DNA of 64,000 nt, taken from assembly GCA_937899895.1 (NCBI GenBank), contig CALBQR010000019.1, positions 6,639-70,638 on the forward strand, given 5' to 3'. Position 1 is the first letter of the stretch. Each line of letters opens with the position of its first letter. Shown in pieces: positions 25,910 to 34,432 of the stretch. Origin of the DNA: an uncultured Alistipes sp. Lineage in GTDB: Bacteria > Bacteroidota > Bacteroidia > Bacteroidales > Rikenellaceae. The translations under genes and the position numbers were made by a program. Below the pieces are notes generated by a model that did not search any database, was not told the origin of the DNA, and worked only from the letters and a program-made list of their open reading frames with translations.

Positions 25910-27652
25910 TTATTTCACGATCGAAACCTTTACGTTGTCGATGTAGAGCCAGAATGTGCCATTTGTTGTGCCTGCCTTGTGCTCGTTTGTGGTGAGCCAG
26001 GTCAGACGAGTGGTCGAACCGCAATTTGCCATAACGTAGTTATAGGTGTTCGATATGGTGGTATAAGAACCTCCGACCTCGTTCAGGTAGAAATTGACGG
26101 GGAACGAACCATCCTGACCTCCGATACCCGACGTGTAGAAGTTCGTACCGCTCTTGATAGCACCCTGCGTTGTGGTTGAGCCGAGATATACATATTGGCC
26201 CAGTAGCGGCATACTGATAGCCACACCGCCCTCCTGACGATCCATCGAGTAATCGAATGTCCACGAAACCGATACATTAGCCCCCTCTTTCAGACCACTC
26301 AACGGAGCGGTATCGACACGTGCGGGGTAGTCGGCACTTGTTTCGCGACGGCAAGCGATACGGATTGCTGTACCTGCACTTGCACCGACGCGACCGCCAC
26401 TCCAACCGTTGAGGAACGAAACGCCATCTTTGGTACCTGTCGAGAAGCCACCTGTGTAGCCGTCGTTCGAGCTGATGTTGCCAACCGTGCTGAAATCTTC
26501 ATACAACAGATAGGGAACGGTCAAAGTGATGTCGGTAACGCGACCTGCTGCATAGTTGGGCAGGGTCAGTGCCTGCGATACGATGGCATTCTCCGATTCG
26601 TAGGTAACGGTGATGGGCTGACCTGCCAGACCTTCGAGATCGGTTACATCGAGGTCGTAGTAGCCATATTTGTCGAACGTTGTCGCGCAGTCGGCCACAG
26701 CCTCGCCAATTGCGGCGGTGAAGGTAACTTTGATAGGTTTCTCACCGAGGAAGTTCTCGCCGATCGTAAAGCGCAGAATGGTGCAGTTATCGGGCGAGCA
26801 GGTCAGACGTACGGGGGTGCTGCCACCCTCGCTCAATGTGCGTGCGCCGAACGACTGCACCGAACGGTAGTTATCCGAGCGAACGGTGAATGTGATCTGA
26901 TCGCTCTCGTTCATCGTTGCGGGGAATACGATTGCATAGGCATATTTACGCGCTTGATCGCTCGATGCCGAAAGACCTTCGGGAATCTCGATCGAAACCA
27001 CCTCCGAGCCGTTTGCGAGGGTTGCGGGAGTGGTTGCCGAAGTGTAATCAACACTTACATTACCGACAACCTGCGTCGGGAAGGTGATATCGACGCGACG
27101 AATAGGCTCGCCCATACCCTCCACATCGTCGGGCACGAACATTCGCAGCGTGTGCATCTTGTGCTTATAGGTCAGACTGACCTCGGTCTGCTCGTTTTCG
27201 AGTGCGCCACCCGTCGTGGGATAGGCTACGAGGATGTCGTTTCGGCCGTCGAAATTGCCCTTCTGCAACTTCGAGATGGGGAATGTTGCGGTTGTGCCCG
27301 AAACAGATGCGGGAACGGGATGCACCGAGTAGTAGGTGAAATTGCCGTCGCCCATCGGTGTGATGTCGGTGGTAAATTCTGCAAATGAGCCGATCGAGTA
27401 GTAGAGCTTGAAGGGCTGGGCATTGAGGACATTCGATGTCCCGTTGTTTGCCCAAACGGCGATCTGGTCGTTGTCGCTCCAAATGGTTGAAAGACCATTC
27501 TCTGCCACCGACGTACGGCTGCTCGGCGAACCGCTTTTGATGCTGACACGCACCTTGTCCTGCGGGGTCGGACGGTCGATGCCTTCGAAGCTGTCGCACG
27601 ACACGAACAACAGGCCGATGAGTGCCAGTAGTAGAGTAAAGATTTTATTCAT
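25910..27652 (-). CDS. Fimbrillin-family lipoprotein
   Basis: The start is placed at ATG 27652 (MNKIFTLLL), giving 580 residues; a longer frame to 27688 begins at a non-ATG position between promoter and gene. A lipoprotein signal ends in LLFVSCDSF. The N-terminal 300 residues have the fimbrillin-like pattern: SRTSVAENGLSTIWSDNDQIAVW, later LTYKHKMHTLRMFV and a YAYAIVFPA strand. The C-terminal part (about 400-580) is a jelly-roll-like domain with YLYEDFSTV and LWYIDNVKVSIVK style strands. It is the first gene of the operon and may be a structural or tip component of a surface structure. Confidence 0.8.
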   Translation of the reverse strand: MNKIFTLLLALIGLLFVSCDSFEGIDRPTPQDKVRVSIKSGSPSSRTSVAENGLSTIWSDNDQIAVWANNGTSNVLNAQPFKLYYSIGSFAEFTTDITPMGDGNFTYYSVHPVPASVSGTTATFPISKLQKGNFDGRNDILVAYPTTGGALENEQTEVSLTYKHKMHTLRMFVPDDVEGMGEPIRRVDITFPTQVVGNVSVDYTSATTPATLANGSEVVSIEIPEGLSASSDQARKYAYAIVFPATMNESDQITFTVRSDNYRSVQSFGARTLSEGGSTPVRLTCSPDNCTILRFTIGENFLGEKPIKVTFTAAIGEAVADCATTFDKYGYYDLDVTDLEGLAGQPITVTYESENAIVSQALTLPNYAAGRVTDITLTVPYLLYEDFSTVGNISSNDGYTGGFSTGTKDGVSFLNGWSGGRVGASAGTAIRIACRRETSADYPARVDTAPLSGLKEGANVSVSWTFDYSMDRQEGGVAISMPLLGQYVYLGSTTTQGAIKSGTNFYTSGIGGQDGSFPVNFYLNEVGGSYTTISNTYNYVMANCGSTTRLTWLTTNEHKAGTTNGTFWLYIDNVKVSIVK

Positions 27653-27723
27653 TGTATTATTTAAGTTATTCTCGCTTAATTCGGCCATTGTTGGCGACCG
27701 AACACCATCTCAATTAACGGGTG

Positions 27724-27754
27724 CAAAAGTAGTTTCGCAAATAATTTAATCAAA
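27724..27754 (-). promoter_or_regulatory. Perfect consensus promoter of the DUF4493/PCMD operon
   Basis: The minus strand reads TTTG, exactly 19 bases, TACTTTTG. Both boxes match the Bacteroidetes consensus with no mismatch. The -7 box ends 71 bp before the fimbrillin-like start codon, giving a leader of about 65 nt. Confidence 0.8.
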
Positions 27755-27873
27755 AAAAATTCAACGAAATCGGCTATTTTATCCACGAAACCCCGTTTAT
27801 CGGAGGTTTATATATTATATGTACGTGCGTATATGCGCGTGTGAAGGTGTGCGAAAGAGTGTAATCGGGAGAG

Positions 27874-27896
27874 AAGCGATGTGTGCCGCATCGCTT
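27874..27896. other. Hairpin between the metal-importer operon and the fimbrillin-like operon
   Basis: Arms AAGCGATG and CATCGCTT enclose a 7-base loop, 37 bp past the stop of the cbiO-like gene. No clear T-run follows on the minus strand, so its role as terminator is uncertain. Confidence 0.45.
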
Positions 27897-27933
27897 GTAA
27901 GTTGCTGATAATTAAAGTGGTGTCGCGTTGGCT

Positions 27934-28641
27934 TTACAGCCCGCAGTGATCCATCAGCGATTGATCGTTCAAAATAGCTGTTGTAGGCCCGTCTGCGGCG
28001 ATTTGCCCCTGAAACATAACGACCGTTCGCGGGCAGAGTTCGTGTGCCATTGCAAGGTCGTGAGTGGCTATCAAAACGGTGTGTCGGAACTCTCTGATTA
28101 GCGCGATCAGCTCCCTACGGGCACGGGGATCGAGTGCCGCCGAGGGCTCATCCATAACCAAAATCGAGGGCTCCATTGCCAATACCGTTGCAATCGCCAC
28201 ACGCCGTTTCTCGCCGCCCGAAAGCTGTTGCGGCGAGCGTTTGCGTAGCGACAGCGCACCGACAGCAGTCAGCGAACGCTCGACGCGCTCCTCGATCTCC
28301 TCGTGCGAAAGTTGCATATTGGCAGGGCCAAAGGCGATATCCTCCTCGACCGTCGGCATAAAGAGTTGATCATCTGCATTTTGAAAGATGAAGCCGATCG
28401 TCTGCCTAATCTGCGCGACGGTGCGACGTGAGAGGGTGATCCCTCCCACGACGACTCGACCGCGCGAGGGTGTCAGCAGCCCGATCGAATGGAGCAGGAG
28501 TGTCGATTTCCCTGCCCCGTTGGCTCCAACGAGTGCGACCTTCTCGCCGTGCTCCAAACGCAGATCAATGCCGCGCAATACTTCGCGGTCGGGGGTGTAG
28601 CCGTAGTGTAGCCCCTCGAATAGTATAAAATGGTGGCTCAT
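27934..28641 (-). CDS. cbiO: ECF-type nickel/cobalt importer ATPase
   Basis: The 235-residue ATPase powers an energy-coupling-factor metal importer. Walker A is GANGAGKST (39-47), the signature LSGGEKRRVAIA lies at about 140-151 and Walker B is ILVMDEPSAALD. Its start overlaps the stop of the CbiQ-like gene by the 4-base ATGA, so translation is coupled. As the last gene of the urease run it most likely serves nickel uptake (NikO) rather than cobalt; this is inferred from context. Confidence 0.92.
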   Translation of the reverse strand: MSHHFILFEGLHYGYTPDREVLRGIDLRLEHGEKVALVGANGAGKSTLLLHSIGLLTPSRGRVVVGGITLSRRTVAQIRQTIGFIFQNADDQLFMPTVEEDIAFGPANMQLSHEEIEERVERSLTAVGALSLRKRSPQQLSGGEKRRVAIATVLAMEPSILVMDEPSAALDPRARRELIALIREFRHTVLIATHDLAMAHELCPRTVVMFQGQIAADGPTTAILNDQSLMDHCGL

Positions 28642-29468
28642 AGTTGATTAAATAGCATAACAAAGCGTTCGACGGGGTGCGTGAAACGCACTACCAGAAG
28701 GCCTATGCTCCACGTTATAAGGTATGCCGTATCGCGCTTGTGCCACCTCGGCATTGTCGGTTGTCGGTCGGGCATTCGTCCTTGAAAGCCGCGGGCACAC
28801 ATTGCTTGCCAGATGCGTTCGGAGCGATCGAAGGTGCGCACCGTAAGCTCTCCGACGACTGCTCCCCAATCGCTTACGGGGAGTGCCCGACGACCGAAAC
28901 TGCGCACCTGTCGGGCGCGTACGAGTGAGAGCAGTTGTTCGAGAAGAACAAATGTATATCGGTATAACATAAGTAGTTGCGTTGTGAAAACAGAGGGCAC
29001 GCCTATCCGTCGCAGAGCACGGCAGAGGGCGTTGTAGCCCTCGGCACGAACAAGCAAAATCAGCACCTGCACCGAGAGCAACGCCCGCACGATAATCGAA
29101 CAAAATTGTATCCACCCGATGGTTATAACTACGCTCCCGATTGTGAAAACGGGCTGGCGGTTGTAGAAAATATTGAACACGCCGATCAGTGCGACAAAGG
29201 GCAGGGCGATGAGCGATTGCAGCGCAATTCGACCATAGCCGAGTGCGATTTGTGCCGCTGTGATGATTGGGAAGGCGGCAAAAATAAGCAGTTCCGAGAG
29301 TTGCTCAATCGGAACTGATAAAATGATAATCAGGTAGATAAACGAGACTGCCACCCGTGCCCGCAGATCAATCCGCGCTGATGTGTTGCCCTCTTCGTTT
29401 TGCTCATCAATTGCTCCCCGCTCGAATGTTGCAAGACGTGTGAGCAACGATTGTAATCGCTCGCTCAT
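28638..29468 (-). CDS. cbiQ: ECF-type nickel/cobalt importer transmembrane T component
   Basis: I start it at ATG 29468 (MSERLQSLL), giving 276 residues, because this overlaps the stop of the CbiM-like gene by ATGA; longer frames upstream lie inside that gene. The hydrophobic protein has the two cytoplasmic coupling helices with ARG-type motifs, seen as RARQVRSFGRR and MCARGFQGR near the C-terminal third. It transmits ATPase movement to the metal-binding S component. Nickel is the likely cargo from context. Confidence 0.88.
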   Translation of the reverse strand: MSERLQSLLTRLATFERGAIDEQNEEGNTSARIDLRARVAVSFIYLIIILSVPIEQLSELLIFAAFPIITAAQIALGYGRIALQSLIALPFVALIGVFNIFYNRQPVFTIGSVVITIGWIQFCSIIVRALLSVQVLILLVRAEGYNALCRALRRIGVPSVFTTQLLMLYRYTFVLLEQLLSLVRARQVRSFGRRALPVSDWGAVVGELTVRTFDRSERIWQAMCARGFQGRMPDRQPTMPRWHKRDTAYLITWSIGLLVVRFTHPVERFVMLFNQL

Positions 29469-30448
29469 CGCCGTCGAAACAACAATGAAAGCGCGTAGAT
29501 CAGCACCAGCGTTGCGCCGATTCCGACGATGCCCGATAGGGTGGTGTTGTAGTCGGGTAGCAGGGCGGTTGCCTGTTGCGTTTCGGCTGTCTCTTGATGT
29601 ATAGCACTCTGATATTGAACCAATTGATTGCCTTCGGTTGTACGTTCGATTGACCATTCGAGTCCGTCGGGAGCAGACGAGGCGATCGAACCTGCAACCG
29701 TTCCTCCAATAAGCGCAATGGCGATTACTGCCGCAAAAAATATTGAGCGACGTTTCGGCTCTGCATATTCTGCATCGTGCAGCAGATCAGGTCGATAGCG
29801 ACGCAGGGCGGCAATGACGGCCGCCGTGGCTAACCCCTCGCCAAGTCCGATGAGCAGGTGAATGGGGATCATAAAGACGATAAAACGGGCATAGGGCAGA
29901 GCTGTGATCTCCGACATCTCGGTCTCGATCGTAACTGCAAGCGCACCCATTGCCAGAGCCGTAATCGAAGCGGCAATTGATGCTATGCCCCATCGCAAAG
30001 CAGAGGTGCGATGATACACCAACGGCTTGAAAACCAGCGGGTAGGCGACCAAGCACGATATCGCTGCCATATTCAATATGTTGCATCCGAGAGCCATCAA
30101 TCCGCCATCGGCAAAGAGCAGACACTGAATTACGATTATCGAGGTCAGCGTCAGAAATCCCGCCCACGGACCGAGAATTGCCGCTAACAAAATCCCTCCG
30201 ACAATGTGGCCGCTTGACCCCGTAGCGGGAATTGCGAAATTGAGCATCTGGGCGGCAAAGATCAATGCGCCCATTACCCCCATCAGAGGTACGATGCGTT
30301 GCTCGCTGACCTGCTCGGTGAGCGATGAGAGATCTCTTTTGCGACTTGTGCGACTGACCTGCCGCGTGGCGATTCCCACCAACGCGAGTGCAATTGCCGA
30401 TGTCGCAGCAAAGACCGCAGGAGAGATTAAAGCGTCGGACATATGCAT
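29465..30448 (-). CDS. cbiM: CbiM/NikM metal-binding S component fused to a CbiN/NikN-like domain
   Basis: The 327-residue membrane protein starts MHMSDALISP; His2 near the free amino end is the signature ligand that takes up Ni2+ or Co2+. The CbiM part covers about 1-220 with conserved segments SGHIVGG and ADGGLMALGCNILNM. From about 240 a two-helix CbiN/NikN-like domain follows, marked by PDGLEWSIE and ending in a membrane helix with RRR. Such fusions usually belong to nickel importers. It lies between the urea transporter (5 bp) and CbiQ (ATGA overlap). Confidence 0.9.
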   Translation of the reverse strand: MHMSDALISPAVFAATSAIALALVGIATRQVSRTSRKRDLSSLTEQVSEQRIVPLMGVMGALIFAAQMLNFAIPATGSSGHIVGGILLAAILGPWAGFLTLTSIIVIQCLLFADGGLMALGCNILNMAAISCLVAYPLVFKPLVYHRTSALRWGIASIAASITALAMGALAVTIETEMSEITALPYARFIVFMIPIHLLIGLGEGLATAAVIAALRRYRPDLLHDAEYAEPKRRSIFFAAVIAIALIGGTVAGSIASSAPDGLEWSIERTTEGNQLVQYQSAIHQETAETQQATALLPDYNTTLSGIVGIGATLVLIYALSLLFRRR

Positions 30449-30453
30449 AGTAA

Positions 30454-31509
30454 TCAGTTGTTTAGAGGTTGTTTAGGGGTGCGTAAGCGTTTGGCCAAGT
30501 GGCGTTTATTATTGGGATTCCAATTCGAGTGGTCGGGCTTCTCGTCTTTGTCAATAGCCAGCAGGGGCAAGAGAAAGAGCCACGTGGTAACGCAAAATGG
30601 CGCGGTGAGTGTCGCAATGCCGAGGGGTAGCAGTAGCACATTCATCGCAGCCTGCATAAAGACCGTAACGATCGTTGCAACTATCGCCCACATTGCCGAG
30701 TGCAGACCGGGTTTGTAGAAGACCACACCGACCGCCATAGCTGTCAATACGGCACTGAAACAGTACAATCCGTTGGCCACCTCGCTACCTGCCGCGCCGA
30801 ATAAAATTGCCGTCAGAAGTGCCAGTGCCGAGCCGCCAAAAGCGGTCAGTGCAGCGATGGGCGAGCTGATGGCGATACCGATCAGAAAGAGTATGCCCGT
30901 TATCCACGAGTTGATTAGAAATACTTGTGAAATGCCTTCAAGGCAATAGATTACAAGGTTTTTGAAGTGAAGGTCCGCCACCGATGAGAAGCTCTCCGGC
31001 AACGATGGATCAGGCAGATGTTCGGGTGGCATCGAGTTCATTGCGCGGGCGGCAAGTATAAATATCCAAGTGCAAAAGACGAAGGGCATTGTGAATGAAT
31101 TGACGCGCCAGGGAGCCATTACGTTATTCATTCCCGTTCGCACCCATACGGTCATTGCCGAGCAGAGCACCAGCGCGATCCATACCCAAATCGTATTGCC
31201 GAGAAAGGTCGGAAAGGCACAACCCACAAGCACACCGTTGAAACCCCACAGCCCCTGTTGTCCATCTTCCGAGGGCATATCAATCATATATCCCGTAAAG
31301 GTCGAGATGAACAATCCGAGCAGAGCTCCCCACGCCACTTCGGGTGTGTGCGAGGTGTAGGCACCCCAAAAGATGCCGATCAGAAAGAAGAGTCCCGTCC
31401 AAGCACTCGGTTGAAACATAACCTGCCCCGCACCGCGAAGCAGTATGCGAAGATGTTCGAGTGGCGCGAGCCGACGCAGTTCCTCGTTTAGTGAGATTTT
31501 TGACATCAT
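30454..31509 (-). CDS. Urea transporter (UT family)
   Basis: The 351-residue inner-membrane protein has two homologous halves as in the UT/Yut family. The first half carries the urea-channel motif QGLWGFNGVLVGCA and the second the counterpart EVANGLYCFSAVLTAMAVG. Each pore passes urea passively into the cell. Its place between ureD and the metal importer ties it to urease. The C-terminal tail is basic and polar (NNKRHLAKRLR). Confidence 0.9.
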   Translation of the reverse strand: MMSKISLNEELRRLAPLEHLRILLRGAGQVMFQPSAWTGLFFLIGIFWGAYTSHTPEVAWGALLGLFISTFTGYMIDMPSEDGQQGLWGFNGVLVGCAFPTFLGNTIWVWIALVLCSAMTVWVRTGMNNVMAPWRVNSFTMPFVFCTWIFILAARAMNSMPPEHLPDPSLPESFSSVADLHFKNLVIYCLEGISQVFLINSWITGILFLIGIAISSPIAALTAFGGSALALLTAILFGAAGSEVANGLYCFSAVLTAMAVGVVFYKPGLHSAMWAIVATIVTVFMQAAMNVLLLPLGIATLTAPFCVTTWLFLLPLLAIDKDEKPDHSNWNPNNKRHLAKRLRTPKQPLNN

Positions 31510-31539
31510 AACAGGTTGTTTTTTAGTTTGTTAATATAG

Positions 31540-32448
31540 CTATCGCCAAGGGAATTCGGCAGGCAATCGGACCCCCTTTACCTCGTGGCGCACAATCGAG
31601 CAGAGTTCGCGTATCTGATTTTTAACTTCGCCCGTATCGTTGCCCATAACTCTGAACGCTAAACCGCACTGCGAGGGCAGGCGACTGACCGATATCGAGA
31701 GCGGTCGGGCGCGGTCGATCGAGGGGCGCACCTGCTCATAAACAGCATTGCTAATTGGTTCAGGTGCAATTAGAAAGCAGTTGCCAAGAAGCTCGAAATC
31801 CCCCATTCGGGCAATCGAATTGGGGTTTATCTTTTCGGGCTCGATAATCATCTTCTCGACAAAGAGTTCGCCTCCGTTTGGTCGTGCTGCGGAGGTCTCG
31901 ATCGAGAGAATATCATAGGCAAATCGCTCCTCGCTACTCATATGGCGGCGACCGCTGTGGTAGATCTCCGAAAAGAAGAGTGTTGCCGAGTGATCAATCA
32001 CAATGCGTGTGCGGGCCACATAGCGCGTGTGGCGGCAGGGGATTGTCGGTTCGGGCAGATATTCGAGATATGCACCCTCCTCAATCTCAAAGTGTTGTGA
32101 TAGCGATGAGTAGTCGTATCGCATCTCGGCAAGTTTCGTTGCCGCCCCTGTCGAGATGTGTGCGAAGGCGTTGCGGCGCACCGTAAAATGGTGCTCGTAA
32201 CGGTCGCCATCGACATTCGGGCCGCCCGATGAGAGGATATAGACGCAGGGCATCGAGGGCATCTGCTCATCAAAATAGAGCTCCTGCTGTGCCACGATCG
32301 GCGTATGTCGCTCCAAATCGCGCAGGATAGAACGCCCCTGATCATCGAGCTCGAAGGCCATACGCAGATAGCCGCGTTTGCCTATTGAGCCCGATGGAGC
32401 CCCTTGCCGTTGAGAGAGATAGGGTACAACTTCGCGTGGCGGGATCAT
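31540..32448 (-). CDS. ureD: Urease accessory protein UreD
   Basis: UreD (UreH) is the scaffold that joins UreF and UreG to the apo-urease and forms a tunnel for nickel. The 302-residue protein has UreD-family strands such as TRYVARTRIVIDHSATLFFSEIYHSGR and an end IVRHEVKGVRLPAEFPWR (both quoted in part here: ARTRIVID, FFSEIYHSGR, LPAEFPWR). Sequence of this family is poorly conserved; gene order supports it strongly. The start ATG overlaps the stop of ureG by 4 bases. Confidence 0.88.
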   Translation of the reverse strand: MIPPREVVPYLSQRQGAPSGSIGKRGYLRMAFELDDQGRSILRDLERHTPIVAQQELYFDEQMPSMPCVYILSSGGPNVDGDRYEHHFTVRRNAFAHISTGAATKLAEMRYDYSSLSQHFEIEEGAYLEYLPEPTIPCRHTRYVARTRIVIDHSATLFFSEIYHSGRRHMSSEERFAYDILSIETSAARPNGGELFVEKMIIEPEKINPNSIARMGDFELLGNCFLIAPEPISNAVYEQVRPSIDRARPLSISVSRLPSQCGLAFRVMGNDTGEVKNQIRELCSIVRHEVKGVRLPAEFPWR

Positions 32449-33098
32449 CTATTTTTCGGCGTTGATTGGTGTTCGACGTTGGTGTCAAAGAGTGCCATTC
32501 GACGTATCAGATCGAGCAGTGTATCGATACCTTCGCCCGTGAAGCAGTTGGTAAAGACAAACGGTCGCTCGCCACGCATTGCGGCCGAATCGCGTCGCAT
32601 AACATCGAGCGAGGCGTGCACGTATGGAGCCAGATCGGTTTTGTTGATCACAAGAATATCGGAGTGCGAAATCCCCGGTCCATCTTTGCGCGGAATCTTG
32701 TCGCCTGCCGCAACGTCAATCACATAGATAAAGAAATCGACCAGCGCGGGTGAGAATGTAAGTGTCAGATTATCACCGCCCGACTCGATCAGCACGATGT
32801 CCGCATCGGGAAATCGCGCCTCCATCTCCTCGACGGCGGCGATATTCATCGAGGGATCCTCGCGCACGGCCGTATGGGGGCAGGCACCCGTCTCGACACC
32901 GATGATGCGCTCATCGACAAGCACGCCTTTGAGCATTCGGCGCACGTGCTCGGCATCTTCGGTGGTAACCACATCGTTGGTGATGACCAAAACTTTGTGT
33001 CCGGCATCGAGCAGGCGCGGCGTGATGGCCTCGATCAAGGCGGTCTTGCCCGACCCGACAGGCCCACCGATACCTATTCGGCAAGTGTTGTTATTCAT
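32445..33098 (-). CDS. ureG: Urease accessory GTPase UreG
   Basis: UreG delivers nickel to urease at the cost of GTP. The 217-residue protein has the P-loop GPVGSGKT (12-19), the nickel-binding Cys-Pro-His motif in GACPHTAVREDPS, the switch region ESGGDNLTLTFSP and the guanine-specificity motif NKTDLAPYV. It is among the best conserved of the accessory proteins, so the call is secure. It lies between ureF and ureD. Confidence 0.97.
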   Translation of the reverse strand: MNNNTCRIGIGGPVGSGKTALIEAITPRLLDAGHKVLVITNDVVTTEDAEHVRRMLKGVLVDERIIGVETGACPHTAVREDPSMNIAAVEEMEARFPDADIVLIESGGDNLTLTFSPALVDFFIYVIDVAAGDKIPRKDGPGISHSDILVINKTDLAPYVHASLDVMRRDSAAMRGERPFVFTNCFTGEGIDTLLDLIRRMALFDTNVEHQSTPKNR

Positions 33099-33117
33099 TG
33101 TTAGATAGAGTTTTACG

Positions 33118-33804
33118 TTAATTCATAAACATTCGCGATGTGCCTCGTTCGTGTAGCGAGCCGAGGGTGTCGAGCATCGGAAAGAAGCTGTTGATATCGT
33201 CAATATGCAACTCACGTACCTGCTCGAAAAGTTGCTCGGTCAGTTCGCCCAACGAGCGAATGATCTGCTGTGTTTGCAGGTGTGTGATGCGCATACATCG
33301 CAGCGAGGCGTTGAGAGTGGTCGTTATCACCCCATATTGCATCGTAGCAAAGAGTGCTCGTTCGGATAATCCGCTGATAGAGAACAGAATACCCTGCGTA
33401 ACGGCGTAGCTGCCTGCGGTGCGTTGCGTAGCTATATCTTCGAGCCATTCGGCCAGAATAGGCTCCGAAATGATCTGTGCGCCCAACTCGGCCAATTTGC
33501 GCCCGCAACGGTAACTCATTTTCCGCGCTTCGTCGTTTAATTTGCTGCGCATCAGTCTGTTGTCAATCGTAAGCAGCGCGTCATAATTGCGTTGTGCGGT
33601 GGCTCGAAGAGCCTCTAATCCTGCAATGCCGTCGCTTGCGGCCGATTGCCGCATCAGTTCCTCGACAAAGATTGCGAGCGACATCTCATCCTCCACAATG
33701 TGCTGTTCGACAGCTGTTTCGAGCGTATTCGAGAAGGCAAAAGCCCCGACCGGCAGAGCCGAATCGGCGAATTGTAGTAGTCGCATTAAACGTGTGAGTT
33801 CCAT
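33118..33804 (-). CDS. ureF: Urease accessory protein UreF
   Basis: UreF acts with UreD and UreG as an activation checkpoint for nickel insertion. I start it at ATG 33804 (MELTRLMRLL), giving 228 residues, since the family begins close to LLQFADSALPVGAFAFSNTLE, whose core SALPVGAFAFSNTLE is the hallmark. The longer frame upstream reads into ureE. The C-terminal residues include the helix HLQTQQIIRSLGE typical of the family. Ten bases separate it from ureE. Confidence 0.93.
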   Translation of the reverse strand: MELTRLMRLLQFADSALPVGAFAFSNTLETAVEQHIVEDEMSLAIFVEELMRQSAASDGIAGLEALRATAQRNYDALLTIDNRLMRSKLNDEARKMSYRCGRKLAELGAQIISEPILAEWLEDIATQRTAGSYAVTQGILFSISGLSERALFATMQYGVITTTLNASLRCMRITHLQTQQIIRSLGELTEQLFEQVRELHIDDINSFFPMLDTLGSLHERGTSRMFMN

Positions 33805-33814
33805 CGCATTACGA

Positions 33815-34429
33815 CTATTTTGTCGATTTGTGGGTATGCAAGTGCGAGTGCTCGTAACTCTGCGTGTGTTGGTGCGAGTGAGCCTGCTCAACTACCGCAG
33901 GGTCGGTACCGCCAAAGAGTCGTCGCACCTCGTGCGGAGCCAGATAGGGTATTACCTCTGCGCCACGTCGAAAATCGATGTCGATATGTTCGATCCGATG
34001 GGTGCGCATTACACTCTGCATAACCTTCCGATCGGTGGTCAGCGGAACATAAACCTGCGAGCCTTTAACGACGGCAGGCCAATGTTGGTTGCCGATAGCG
34101 TGGCCGAGTTCGAAGGCTGTGCGGGCGATAAATTCGGGCGTAAAACGCAGCAGTCGATCAAGACGAATAGCCATAACCTCGTGCATCATCACATCGACAA
34201 CCACCGCCCGATGAGCCTCGTGGTCATATTCGAGAATGTCGCCATCGGAGAGCCGTTGTCCGCGACCGAGCGAGATTGCATACTCCGTTCCTCGGTCGCT
34301 TTTGGCCACAAGACGGCTCTTTTGCGCGGTCCATTGGTCGAGCGTAATGGTTTCGATCTGAACCGAGCGCAGGGCCTCAATCCACTCGTTGGAGTGCATA
34401 TTTCCAATAACTTGCGAAAAGACTTTCAT
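33815..34429 (-). CDS. ureE: Urease nickel chaperone UreE
   Basis: UreE binds nickel and hands it to UreG. The 204-residue protein keeps the N-terminal peptide-binding domain (LDQWTAQKSRLVAKSDRGTE region) and the GHAIGNQHWPAVV motif with the conserved metal histidine at about residue 120. The last 20 residues contain seven histidines (AHSHQHTQSYEHSHLHTH), a nickel-storage tail as in some other UreE proteins. It lies 3 bp after ureC, so translation is likely coupled. Confidence 0.94.
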   Translation of the reverse strand: MKVFSQVIGNMHSNEWIEALRSVQIETITLDQWTAQKSRLVAKSDRGTEYAISLGRGQRLSDGDILEYDHEAHRAVVVDVMMHEVMAIRLDRLLRFTPEFIARTAFELGHAIGNQHWPAVVKGSQVYVPLTTDRKVMQSVMRTHRIEHIDIDFRRGAEVIPYLAPHEVRRLFGGTDPAVVEQAHSHQHTQSYEHSHLHTHKSTK

Positions 34430-34432
34430 CGT

